From Deltaproteobacteria bacterium (GTDB taxonomy: Bacteria > Desulfobacterota > Desulfuromonadia > Desulfuromonadales > Geopsychrobacteraceae), in assembly GCA_024279255.1 (NCBI GenBank), contig JAJRRT010000055.1, positions 1 to 36,153 on the forward strand: a DNA stretch of 36,153 nucleotides, written 5' to 3'. How positions within the stretch are numbered: position 1 is the stretch's first letter; each line of letters starts with the position of its first letter. Below the pieces are notes generated by a model. The model did no database searches. It saw only the letters and a program-made list of their open reading frames with translations, and was not told where the DNA came from. This document shows, piece after piece, positions 1 to 7,102 of the stretch. Position numbers and translations under genes: made by a program.

Positions 1-353
1 CAAAACACTTAAAGAACATGTCTACGATGTGATGGACTCTTGAAATATATCCCTGTTGTCAAACCAACTTTGATAATGTCAAGATAGTTTAGACTGGGGT
101 TTATCGCAATTATTCACGCTGAGATTTCGCGGCTCGCTTCATCAAAATGCGCCCCGACCTCCTTGCCCTGCGGGTTCCCTGCACTTTACGCCGCTTTTGA
201 GCTCGCTCAGAAACTCGCTCAGAAACTCGCCTGCGGCTCAGACATCCTCGCTCGAATTCCTCAAAAACTCTGTTACGCTCCGGCTACGTCACACGGGGGT
301 GGGAGAGTGTTGATTGTTCCCACCTCTAGCTTCCCGCCTCTGTTTGTTCGTCC
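1..353. other. Gene-free leader region with a short tandem repeat
   Basis: No convincing gene is visible here. The first 120 bases are AT-rich. From about 125 to 300 the composition becomes GC-rich and contains a 12-nt unit (CTCGCTCAGAAA) repeated in direct tandem at 202-213 and 214-225, followed by a partial third copy. A 64-codon open frame at 163-357 has no recognisable protein character and no ribosome binding site. The segment lies just beyond the 3' end of the minus-strand transporter operon and may be an interspersed repeat, but one window cannot show that. Confidence 0.5.
202..230. repeat. Direct tandem repeat, 12-nt unit, about 2.4 copies
   Basis: CTCGCTCAGAAA occurs at 202-213 and again at 214-225, followed by CTCGC. 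The two full copies are identical. This is seen directly in the sequence; its function is unknown. Confidence 0.8.
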
Positions 354-1130
354 TTAGTCCTGCGCCAATAATTTATTTAACTCAAGCACCCGCGCAAAAC
401 TTTGGCTGTTGGCGCGTGACCACTCCAACTGATCAACCTTCAAATATTGAACCTTAAGCATGCGGTAATTACCACGATCTTTTGGCGGGGTCGGGTTCTG
501 GTTCATCGGGCCGACCTGGTAGATGTAGAGATCTGGCTTACTGATAATAACTGCTTCTGTGTTGAGCTTGATGATTTTGCGCTTGCCGAAGTCGACCGGG
601 ACGCCACCGGCGGCGCGGATAATGTCGCTGATGATGTTGTTTTGCCCGGCGACACTCAGCGGCAGGGAACTGATTTCGTAGATAACCCTTGGCTTTTGTG
701 GTGGCTTTTGTAGACCGTGCAATTGTTGGCGGAGGCGTTGGGCCAGCGCTGCCCCTTGTGTCTCACGGCCGGTCAGTTTTGCAAGCTTGTCGGTCTGTTG
801 AAGAATTTCGGCCAAGGTCTTGGGGTTGTAGACAATCGTCTCTGCGCCAACCGTCTCTGCCATCTGCTCGGAGAAGAAACGATTCGAGGAGATAATCAAC
901 AGATCGGGTTCGAGCCCCTTGATCAGCTCGACATTTGGTTTGATGTGCGAACCGATTTTTTTTGCCTGGGGGAATTCCTCAAGGCTTCTCGTCTTGCCGA
1001 CGACCTGATCTTCAAGCCCGAGTTGGAGCAGGATATCACCCGCTGCAGGCGCAAGCAGGACGATACGTCTGGCCAGGGCCGGCTCAGCGAGAAAAAGAAA
1101 AGTTGCCAGCAGTATTAGATACTTGAACAT
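354..1130 (-). CDS. btuF: Periplasmic substrate-binding protein of a BtuF/FecB-type ABC importer
   Basis: This 258-residue protein starts with a clear signal peptide (MFKYLILLATFLFLAEPALA), so it should be exported to the periplasm. The mature part has the pattern of the class III metal-chelate binding fold (PF01497): an N-terminal lobe reading LAPAAGDILLQLGL and a later PDLLIISSNR segment, joined to a second lobe. It would capture the ligand for the BtuCD-like permease and ATPase encoded just upstream. The ATG at 1130 has a GGAGA ribosome binding site, and its gene overlaps the ATPase gene by 47 nt, which suggests translational coupling. Control by cobalamin riboswitches at the head of the operon favours a corrinoid or cobalt-related ligand. 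Heme or siderophore cannot be excluded from sequence alone. Confidence 0.8.
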   Translation of the reverse strand: MFKYLILLATFLFLAEPALARRIVLLAPAAGDILLQLGLEDQVVGKTRSLEEFPQAKKIGSHIKPNVELIKGLEPDLLIISSNRFFSEQMAETVGAETIVYNPKTLAEILQQTDKLAKLTGRETQGAALAQRLRQQLHGLQKPPQKPRVIYEISSLPLSVAGQNNIISDIIRAAGGVPVDFGKRKIIKLNTEAVIISKPDLYIYQVGPMNQNPTPPKDRGNYRMLKVQYLKVDQLEWSRANSQSFARVLELNKLLAQD

Positions 1131-1818
1131 CGAAGGTCTCCGAAAGTAGTTCGTTGGTCAGCTCATCGTGACTGACATCGGCTAACAATTGACCATTTTT
1201 TAACAGCCAGAAGCGCTCAAAGAAATTAGCGGCCAGGTTGATATCGTGCACCGGCGAGATGACCGTTTGGGTGGTCTGCTTGAGAAACTGGAAGATGTCG
1301 AGACTGTGGCGCACATCGAGGCTGGCGTTGGGTTCATCGAGAAAGAGAATCTGCGCTTGTTGGTTCAGGGCGCGCGCCAACATCACCCGCCGTTGCTCAC
1401 CACCCGAGAGCTGGTTGAAACTGCGTTCGGCCAGATGAGTCAAGTCGAGTTGGTCGAGCAGTAGACGCGTTTGAACACGATCATTCTCCTGCGGGTTACG
1501 GCCGTCGGTCTGGGCGAATCGGCCAAACAGAACCACCTCGAAGACTGAAAAGGGGAAGATCACCTGCGCTTGCTGTGGCAGCAGGGCGAATATCCGCGCA
1601 CGTTCAATGGTCGGGATCTGTGTCAGCAGCTGCTGGTCGTAATATATCTGCTCTTTCCCATCGAGCAGTCCGGTGAGTAACTGCAGCAAGGTACTCTTGC
1701 CGGAGCCGTTTTCACCCAGAATCGCTAACTTCTCCCCAGTCGCAACCCTGAGTGGGGGCAGCTGCAGGTGAAAGTCACCACGGGTGAAATCGAGGCCATC
1801 GATCCGTAACTCAGCCAT
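1084..1818 (-). CDS. btuD: ATP-binding subunit of the BtuCD/FecE-type importer
   Basis: This 244-residue ABC ATPase energises uptake through the adjacent FecCD-family permease. Walker A (GENGSGKS), the ABC signature (LSGGEQRR) and Walker B (ILFLDEPNASLD) are all intact, and the size is normal for the family. The frame stays open upstream to 1932, but those 38 codons overlie the permease gene and look non-native. The ATG at 1818, opening MAELRIDGLDF, is the better start and overlaps the permease stop by 8 nt. The gene is co-transcribed with the permease upstream and the binding protein downstream. Confidence 0.85.
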   Translation of the reverse strand: MAELRIDGLDFTRGDFHLQLPPLRVATGEKLAILGENGSGKSTLLQLLTGLLDGKEQIYYDQQLLTQIPTIERARIFALLPQQAQVIFPFSVFEVVLFGRFAQTDGRNPQENDRVQTRLLLDQLDLTHLAERSFNQLSGGEQRRVMLARALNQQAQILFLDEPNASLDVRHSLDIFQFLKQTTQTVISPVHDINLAANFFERFWLLKNGQLLADVSHDELTNELLSETFDVQVSNTAGNFSFSR

Positions 1819-2761
1819 GCCAGAGCCTTTCGCGGCGAGTGCGCAGCAGGTAGAGGAAGAAGACGCCACCGAGCAAGGCAGTGATGATGCCGACCGGCAG
1901 TTCGGCACCACCAGGAATAATACTGCGCGCACCGGCGTCGGCCAGCATCAGCAGTAAAGCTCCGAGCAGGGTTGAAGCGGTCAAGTTCCGTTTCATATCG
2001 CTGCCGTAGAGGCTGCGTGCGACATGGGGGGTGATCAGGCCGACGAAACCGATGATCCCGGTGTGGCTGACCGCTACCGCTACTAGCAGGGTGGCGAGCA
2101 CGAAACTGAAACGGCGCAGTCGTGCGACATCGATGCCCATGGTGCGCGCCGAGGCTTCATCGAAGGCGAGCAGGTTGAGCTGCAGGCCAATTCGCTGTAG
2201 CAACACGAAGCTGATTGCCAAAAGCAGGGCGCAGACGATCAGACGGGTCCAGTCGACGATAAAGAATCCACCCATCAGCCAGAAGACAATCGATGAGAGG
2301 CTCTCCTCGAAATAAAACTTACTGAAGCTGATCACCGCCGATGCGACGATATTGACCACCACCCCGGCTAGAATCATGGTGACCGGGTTGATCACACCGT
2401 CGTTGATCGAAAGGCGGTAGACCATCATCAAGCCGCAGAGCCCGGTAATCAGCGCCAGCACCGGAACCAGGGGGACAGGTAGCCCGCAGGCGATACCGAG
2501 GACCGCACCCAATGCCGCCGAGCTGGCGGTGCCGGTCGTGAAGCTGTCGGCGAGCGGGTTTTTCAGGGTGAGCTGGTAGACACTTCCCGAGAGGGCAAGC
2601 ATGCCGCCGATCACCGCTGAAAAGAGCACACGCGGCAGACGCAGACTGAGCAGAATCTCCTGTTCGATATTGCTCATGGCAAAGGGATTGATCGCCGTGG
2701 CCCCGCTGAACAGAGCGATAATGAAAGCGATTCCCAGTAGAGTGAATAGCAGAGGTTTCAC
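1811..2761 (-). CDS. btuC: FecCD/BtuC-family permease
   Basis: This 316-residue, strongly hydrophobic protein is a typical importer permease for vitamin B12 or chelated iron. Family landmarks include LRLPRVLFSAVIGGMLALSG near the N terminus, GIIGFVGLITPHVAR and a C-terminal PVGIITALLGGVFFLYLL. About nine to ten membrane segments are expected. The start codon is GTG at 2761, which overlaps the stop of the ABC-2 permease in a GTGA arrangement, with an AAAGGG ribosome binding site upstream. It should form a BtuC2D2F-like complex with the two downstream products. The exact ligand is inferred only from the riboswitch context. Confidence 0.87.
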   Translation of the reverse strand: MKPLLFTLLGIAFIIALFSGATAINPFAMSNIEQEILLSLRLPRVLFSAVIGGMLALSGSVYQLTLKNPLADSFTTGTASSAALGAVLGIACGLPVPLVPVLALITGLCGLMMVYRLSINDGVINPVTMILAGVVVNIVASAVISFSKFYFEESLSSIVFWLMGGFFIVDWTRLIVCALLLAISFVLLQRIGLQLNLLAFDEASARTMGIDVARLRRFSFVLATLLVAVAVSHTGIIGFVGLITPHVARSLYGSDMKRNLTASTLLGALLLMLADAGARSIIPGGAELPVGIITALLGGVFFLYLLRTRRERLWHG

Positions 2762-3498
2762 GCTTCGACCCTTTCGACCAGGCGGCAGCAGAGCCAGAAG
2801 AGACCAATGACCATGCCGACCAGCAGCAGGTAGAGCAAGGGGCCCGTATTCGCCGTTTCGAGTAAGGTCGCGCGAATCAGGCGGGTTGAATAGGTCAGAG
2901 GGAAGAGGCTGGCAACCGCCTTGATCGCAAAGGGCATATTTTCGAGCGGGAAGAAGGTTCCCGACAAAAACATCATTGGCGTGATCAAAAAGGCGTTAAC
3001 TGTTGCCTGATCGGCATGGCTACGTACGATCATTGCCGCCAGAATCCCCAGCAACGAGAAGATCGCCAGGTGGAGCAGCAGGGCGATGAAAAACGCTGGT
3101 CCGAAGTGGAGTGACACCCCGCAGAACAGGCTGTAGAGAGCGATGATCGCGGTCGGAATCAAGCCACGGGTGATGCCGTAGCCCATTTCTCCCAGTACAA
3201 TCTGCCAGCGGCCGAAGGGGGCGATCAGATATTCTTCGAAAACCTTGAAATAAAAACGGGAGATATTGATCTCGGTCGCGATGCCGTAACTTTGGTTCAT
3301 GCTCGCCATGGTCAAGAGGCCGGGGAGCAGAAAGCTCAGATAGCTCTGCTCTCCAACGCTGGTGCCGCGTCCTACCCCGAAGCCGAAGGCGATCAGGAAG
3401 AGCGCGGGGGAGACCGCTGAGGCGAGCAGGGTCTTGACCAGCTTGCGGCGCAGGATCAGAGTCTCCCGCAAATATATGCCACGTGCACCATGAAGCAT
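2758..3498 (-). CDS. ABC-2 type transporter permease
   Basis: This 246-residue membrane protein has about six predicted hydrophobic segments and fits the ABC-2/NodJ-like permease family. It would pair with the ATPase encoded immediately upstream. The genes touch as TGATG (stop 3500-3498, start 3498-3496), and the 3' end overlaps btuC by 4 nt. ABC-2 systems are usually exporters of drugs, lipids or polysaccharides. Its place between a cobaltochelatase and a BtuCDF importer, under the same riboswitches, is unusual. The transported substrate cannot be read from the sequence. Confidence 0.82.
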   Translation of the reverse strand: MLHGARGIYLRETLILRRKLVKTLLASAVSPALFLIAFGFGVGRGTSVGEQSYLSFLLPGLLTMASMNQSYGIATEINISRFYFKVFEEYLIAPFGRWQIVLGEMGYGITRGLIPTAIIALYSLFCGVSLHFGPAFFIALLLHLAIFSLLGILAAMIVRSHADQATVNAFLITPMMFLSGTFFPLENMPFAIKAVASLFPLTYSTRLIRATLLETANTGPLLYLLLVGMVIGLFWLCCRLVERVEA

Positions 3499-4409
3499 CA
3501 GGGCTCGATCCTTTTGCCGGTCAACTGTAGAAAAACGTCTTCGAGAGTGGTCTGACGGATGCGTACCGAACTGTCGATCTGTTCCAGACGAGCCATGGCG
3601 GTCTTCCGGTCGGGAAAGAATTCGTTATCGACATCCTCTTCACGGTAGATATCGAGCACGTAGCTGCCGGTCTTCTCCATCAGCTCCTGTGGTGAGCCGC
3701 TGGCGATGATCCGGCCCTGATCGATAAAACAGACCCGTTCGGCGAGCTGCTCGGCCTCTTCAATGTAGTGCGTGGTCAGAAAAAGGGTGCAGCGCTGATC
3801 CTGATTGATCCGCCGCAGAAAGGCCCAGATCTTTCGCCGGCTGTGCGGGTCGAGCCCGGCAGTCGGCTCGTCGAGAAACAGGATCGTGGGTTCGTGCAGC
3901 AGCGCGCGGACAATCACCAGTTTGCGTTTCATCCCCCCCGATAGTTTGTTGGTGGGGGTGTCGCGTTTATCGCTCAGGCCCGCCAGTTCCAGACAGTCGG
4001 TGATGCGCTGTTGTAGGTGGGCGCCACTCATGCCGAAGAGGTGCCCGTGGACCTGCAGATTCTCAGCCGCAGTCAGTTCGCGGTCGAGGTTGTTGTGCTG
4101 GGGCACGACCCCGATGCGGCGGCGTACGGCATAGGCTGACTTGACGAAGGGCTGGCCTTGATAGCTGATGCTGCCGGCGTCAGGACGTTGCAAACCGGTC
4201 AGCATGTTGATCGTTGTGGTTTTGCCGGCGCCATTGGGGCCCAGAAAAGCAAAGAGTTCACCAGCCTGCAACTCGAGATCGATGCCGCGCACCGCCTCGA
4301 CCTTACCGAAGGCGCGTTTGAGCCCGCGTACCAGAATCTCAGGCTGCGCTGGTTTCGCTGTGTTCAAACGCGGCTCAACGCAGCTCAATCCCGGCCTCCG
4401 TTGCAGCAT
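3498..4409 (-). CDS. ABC-2 type transporter ATP-binding protein
   Basis: This is an ABC ATPase of the CcmA/NodI/DrrA type with Walker A GPNGAGKTT, a signature reading LSGGMKRK and Walker B LFLDEPTAGLD. The C-terminal extension ends TTLEDVFLQLTGK, typical of ABC-2 ATPases. The frame is open to 4550, but the upstream part overlies the cbiK gene. I use the ATG at 4409, giving 303 residues and a 35-nt overlap with cbiK. It lacks a strong ribosome binding site, and a TTG at 4367 just after the cbiK stop is an alternative. It should drive the permease encoded next. Confidence 0.82.
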   Translation of the reverse strand: MLQRRPGLSCVEPRLNTAKPAQPEILVRGLKRAFGKVEAVRGIDLELQAGELFAFLGPNGAGKTTTINMLTGLQRPDAGSISYQGQPFVKSAYAVRRRIGVVPQHNNLDRELTAAENLQVHGHLFGMSGAHLQQRITDCLELAGLSDKRDTPTNKLSGGMKRKLVIVRALLHEPTILFLDEPTAGLDPHSRRKIWAFLRRINQDQRCTLFLTTHYIEEAEQLAERVCFIDQGRIIASGSPQELMEKTGSYVLDIYREEDVDNEFFPDRKTAMARLEQIDSSVRIRQTTLEDVFLQLTGKRIEP

Positions 4410-5361
4410 CCTGTAAATTTTTAAGGAACATTTGACGTACGCCAGGGTTTTCACCCAGACCTTGCATGATCGGCTCTGTCTGATAGCCGGCGGCCTCGAG
4501 TTGTGATTTCCAGGAGTCTTTCTCCTGACCTGCCATATCATTGTTGGCATGGTCGCCAGCGACTATCATCAAGGGTTTGAGCAGAAGTTTTTTGTTGCCT
4601 GTCTCCTTGATTTTTTCGAGAACTTCGTCAAAGTCCGGATGCCCCTCGACCAGGCCGACGACCGTCTCAGCCTGGGGATAAAGCTGGTTCATCAGCAGTT
4701 CAAACTCATAGTAAAGCGCGGTGGAAAGGTGCTCGTTGCCGTGGCCCATGTAGACCAGGGTGGCCTTCTGTTGTTCCGCAAGGCGGGTATCGTCCGCCAG
4801 GGTTGCGGCCAGCTTGTTCAGATCTTCTTCGTAGGGGTGCTCGACGCCCCAGGTGCCCATCAGGGGACGGCCGAGGGCGATTTTATGAAATGGACGCCAG
4901 CGCTTCTTGACCGTGTCGATCGACATCAAACCATCAATATAGGCTTCGACATCCAGATATTCCTCGCCATGCGTTAAAAGGGTGGGTTGAACGACAACGG
5001 TTTTGTAGCCGCGATCCTGCAGATCGGCGAGGGTGCCGAGTAGGTTTTTGATCCGATAGAAGTATTCAGGTACTGCCGGGTGAGCCTTGCGATAATCCGA
5101 ATCTGCGGCGCGGCCGTGCCATTTTTTGCGGATAATGTTAGAGGTGAAAGCCATTGTAACCGGTGTCTCGGGATAGAGAGCTTCGACATCATGTACGATT
5201 GCCAGGAGTGAGTCGACGGCGGTGGGGTAGGTGGTGCCGAAGGCTGCGATGATGATGGCGGTCTTCGATTTAGAGGGACTTCCCATGGCGATAGCTCCTT
5301 GGCAGAGCAATAAGCTCAGACCGATCAGCAGGCCCAGATTCAAGACAATACGACGGTTCAT
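4375..5361 (-). CDS. cbiK: Exported CbiK-type sirohydrochlorin cobaltochelatase
   Basis: This 328-residue protein belongs to the CbiK class II chelatases, which insert Co(II) into sirohydrochlorin in the anaerobic cobalamin pathway. Family landmarks are IIAAFGTTYPTAV (residues 37-49), QPTLLTHGEEY (125-135), YMGHGNEH (204-211) and MIVAGDHANNDMAG (265-278). His131, His207 and His271 are candidates for metal handling. Unlike cytoplasmic CbiK it begins with a signal peptide ending near GAIA (residue 25), so it is probably periplasmic. An exported, heme-binding form (CbiKP) is known from Desulfovibrio vulgaris, where a role in iron or heme handling was considered. It is the first gene of the operon. 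A ribosome binding site AAGGAG precedes the ATG, and two cobalamin riboswitches lie upstream. Its real metal and substrate in the periplasm are uncertain. Confidence 0.88.
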   Translation of the reverse strand: MNRRIVLNLGLLIGLSLLLCQGAIAMGSPSKSKTAIIIAAFGTTYPTAVDSLLAIVHDVEALYPETPVTMAFTSNIIRKKWHGRAADSDYRKAHPAVPEYFYRIKNLLGTLADLQDRGYKTVVVQPTLLTHGEEYLDVEAYIDGLMSIDTVKKRWRPFHKIALGRPLMGTWGVEHPYEEDLNKLAATLADDTRLAEQQKATLVYMGHGNEHLSTALYYEFELLMNQLYPQAETVVGLVEGHPDFDEVLEKIKETGNKKLLLKPLMIVAGDHANNDMAGQEKDSWKSQLEAAGYQTEPIMQGLGENPGVRQMFLKNLQDAATEAGIELR

Positions 5362-5412
5362 TCTCTTCTCCTTTTAACTCCCGTTCAAGGGGGGAATAAG
5401 CAGACCGCCCAC

Positions 5413-5436
5413 AAAAAAGTCCGGCCAGGGCCGGAC
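5413..5436 (-). terminator. Intrinsic terminator after riboswitch 2 (expression platform)
   Basis: Read on the minus strand there is a 7-bp GC-rich stem (GTCCGGC pairing with GCCGGAC, 5436-5430 and 5425-5419), a 4-nt loop and a run of six T. It lies between the second cobalamin aptamer and the cbiK start, so it is the likely attenuator controlled by that aptamer. Confidence 0.8.
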
Positions 5437-5483
5437 AGAACACAATTGTCCTGGCGACTCTTTTTGCCATCTGCAGTCGGTCT

Positions 5484-5641
5484 GGTCTCAGGCAGGCTTT
5501 CTGGCTTTGGGATCGACCCTTCCTCTTCCCCTTCCCACCGGAATATATCCGGCAGTGGGTGTTGCGTCGAAGAGGTCGGTACCCCGTTACAGCGGCGGGT
5601 CCGCGGGAGATTTGCACTCCACTTTCCTTACGCCTGGGACC
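5484..5641 (-). promoter_or_regulatory. Cobalamin riboswitch 2 (proximal to cbiK)
   Basis: On the minus strand the segment contains the conserved core GCGGACCCGCCGCTGT, a GGTGGGAAGG-like block and the 3' B12 box AAGCCAGAAAGCCTGCC. A closing P1 helix can be drawn between GGTCCCAGGC (5641-5632) and GCCTGAGACC (5493-5484), with 9 of 10 positions pairing. It lies in sense orientation upstream of the exported cbiK gene. With the terminator at 5436-5413 it should lower expression of the chelatase and transporter operon when adenosyl- or other cobalamin is abundant. Confidence 0.9.
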
Positions 5642-5704
5642 TATTGAATAGATATATTTTTTGTTTGTTGTGGTGTTTGTTCCTGTTTTTTCTGGCCTTT
5701 GGCT

Positions 5705-5746
5705 AAAATATAAAAGCCCGCAAGCCGAAAGATCGGTCTGCGGGCT
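5705..5746 (-). terminator. Intrinsic terminator between the two riboswitches
   Basis: On the minus strand AGCCCGCA (5746-5739) pairs perfectly with TGCGGGCT (5722-5715). An inner helix CCGA/TCGG forms inside it, and a TTTTATATTTT tract follows. No gene lies between riboswitch 1 and this terminator, so it is best read as the expression platform of riboswitch 1. The plus strand has no comparable T-tract. Confidence 0.82.
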
Positions 5747-5814
5747 TCATCCGTTTTGGAAGCTCTGAGTATCTTTCCAGCCTCCCATGGGCCCGGGGAG
5801 TAGTGCTGGGCATT

Positions 5815-5958
5815 CTGTCCGGCAGGTCTTCTGGCTTGCGTATCACCCCAACAGGCCGCCTTCCCGGAATTTTCCAGTGGCACGATTTGGCCTGTTGGTC
5901 CACGCTCACAGCGGCGGGTCCGCGGGGGAGTCACACCCCTCTTCCCTTGACCGGTCAG
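5815..5958 (-). promoter_or_regulatory. Cobalamin riboswitch 1 (distal, promoter-proximal)
   Basis: On the minus strand this segment carries the same conserved core (GCGGACCCGCCGCTGT), a GTGCCACTGG block, CGGGAAGGCGGCC and a B12 box AAGCCAGAAGACCTGCC. A P1 helix forms between CTGACCGG (5958-5951) and CCGGACAG (5822-5815), with 7 of 8 pairing. It begins about 18 nt downstream of a good promoter and is followed by its own terminator. A second, sequence-diverged cobalamin riboswitch lies further along the same leader, making a tandem arrangement. Confidence 0.9.
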
Positions 5959-5975
5959 TTTTATTGTTTGGCGAA

Positions 5976-6003
5976 CTTATACGTCTGGTCTTGAATTTGT
6001 CAA
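5976..6003 (-). promoter_or_regulatory. Sigma-70-type promoter of the riboswitch/cbiK operon
   Basis: On the minus strand TTGACA at 6003-5998 is followed after 16 nt by TATAAG at 5981-5976. The -35 box is a perfect consensus and overlaps the stop codon of the upstream lipoprotein gene. Transcription would start near 5969, just ahead of riboswitch 1. I saw no comparable promoter between the two riboswitches. Confidence 0.72.
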
Positions 6004-6917
6004 GGTTCCTCGCTTTGCGGCATTGGCACCAACTGGATCTGGATACGTCTATTGAAGGCTTTTCCCTCGACGGTTTCATTGTCAGATATCGGTCGGTACT
6101 CACTGTAGCCGGCGGCAATCAGGCGTTCACCCGGCAGGCCAACCTCGTCCTGCAGCACGTGAACCACGCTGTTGGCGCGTGCGGTGGAAAGTTCCCAATT
6201 GGTCGGGTAGGTCTCTTTGAGCCGGCTGCTGATCTTGACATTGTCGGTGTGTCCTTCAACCAGCAGGGCTTTATCCGGGAACTTCGACATGATATCGCCG
6301 AGGCTGCGCAAGACTTTTTTCCCTTCGACGCGGACCTCGGTTTTGCCGGAATCAAACAGGATCTTGTTCGGCAGGTTGACCGACAGCTGGCCCTTGAGGT
6401 TGGTGATGGTTAATTCGCCGCGCTGAATTTCCTGCTCCAAGGCACCGACAAGTTGATCATAGGTGTTTTTCAGCCTGGCCACTTTCTCTTCGCGGATCTT
6501 GCGCTCAGTTTCGATCTGTTCTGCAAGGAGAGCGTTTTCTTTCTGGAGTTGATCTATGCTGGCCAGGAGTTGGCTGTTGTTCTGGCTCAGGTCTTCAAGC
6601 TGCTGCTGCATCTGCTCTTTGCGGCTGCTGAAGGTCTGCTGTTGGCGATCTTTGTCTGCGCGATCACTCAGCAGGGTCTGCTGTAACTCAGAATTTTTCC
6701 TGAGCATGTCGATCAATTTGGCGTTGAGTTCTGAGGCTCCGGTTTCAAGCTCTTGTTTTTGTCCTTCGAGCGTATCGATTCGAGTTTTGGCCTCATCGAG
6801 ATTTTGAGCCAGTTGATCTGCTTCGTTGGCCTTCAGGTCGAAGGTTCCCTGGCTGACGCAGCCGGCCGCCAGGAAAGACATCAGGGCAATTGTGATGAGA
6901 TAGGTAAATTTTTGCAT
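6000..6917 (-). CDS. OmpA-family peptidoglycan-associated lipoprotein with coiled coil
   Basis: The 305-residue product starts with a lipoprotein signal (MQKFTYLITIALMSFLAAGC), with Cys20 as the likely lipid-modified residue. Next comes a long charged, Gln/Glu-rich coiled-coil region of roughly 140 residues. The C-terminal part is an OmpA/MotB-like peptidoglycan-binding domain, with NKILFDSGKTEV, VEGHTDN and a final FNRRIQIQLVP. It probably tethers the envelope to peptidoglycan. An in-frame ATG at 6929 exists, but the second ATG at 6917 has a GGAG ribosome binding site at proper distance. The gene ends inside the promoter of the riboswitch operon, so the two units are separate although co-directional. 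Confidence 0.85.
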   Translation of the reverse strand: MQKFTYLITIALMSFLAAGCVSQGTFDLKANEADQLAQNLDEAKTRIDTLEGQKQELETGASELNAKLIDMLRKNSELQQTLLSDRADKDRQQQTFSSRKEQMQQQLEDLSQNNSQLLASIDQLQKENALLAEQIETERKIREEKVARLKNTYDQLVGALEQEIQRGELTITNLKGQLSVNLPNKILFDSGKTEVRVEGKKVLRSLGDIMSKFPDKALLVEGHTDNVKISSRLKETYPTNWELSTARANSVVHVLQDEVGLPGERLIAAGYSEYRPISDNETVEGKAFNRRIQIQLVPMPQSEEP

Positions 6918-7017
6918 CGTCTGCTCCATAAATTGAGTCGTGAAAACGAGTCACTATTGTTCACACAAGTGCTCGAAATGTAAAGAGGATTCAACGAACT
7001 TGAATGAGGAATTTCAG

Positions 7018-7046
7018 TTGCGGGCCTTGGGGGGCTGTGTTATAAA
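7018..7046 (+). promoter_or_regulatory. Possible promoter for nadC and following genes
   Basis: TTGCGG at 7018-7023 is followed after 17 nt by TATAAA at 7041-7046, about 57 nt ahead of the nadC start. The -10 box is good, but the -35 box matches only its first three bases. Confidence 0.4.
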
Positions 7047-7102
7047 AAAGAAACTTTAAATGAGAAACTGTCCTGTAAAATTATGGGTTTGCGGAGTCAT
7101 CC

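Noticed and set aside
163..357. 64-codon plus-strand open frame
   Set aside because: It lies on the tandem repeat, which gives repeated AQKLAQKLA, and it has no ribosome binding site or family resemblance.
1819..1932. N-terminal extension of the BtuD-like ATPase
   Set aside because: The extra 38 codons are the shadow of the permease gene and lack similarity to ABC ATPases; the ATG at 1818 is better placed.
5641..5934. Small frames across the riboswitch leader as a leader peptide or gene between the riboswitches
   Set aside because: They translate the conserved aptamer and terminator bases; no start with a ribosome binding site exists between terminator 1 and aptamer 2.
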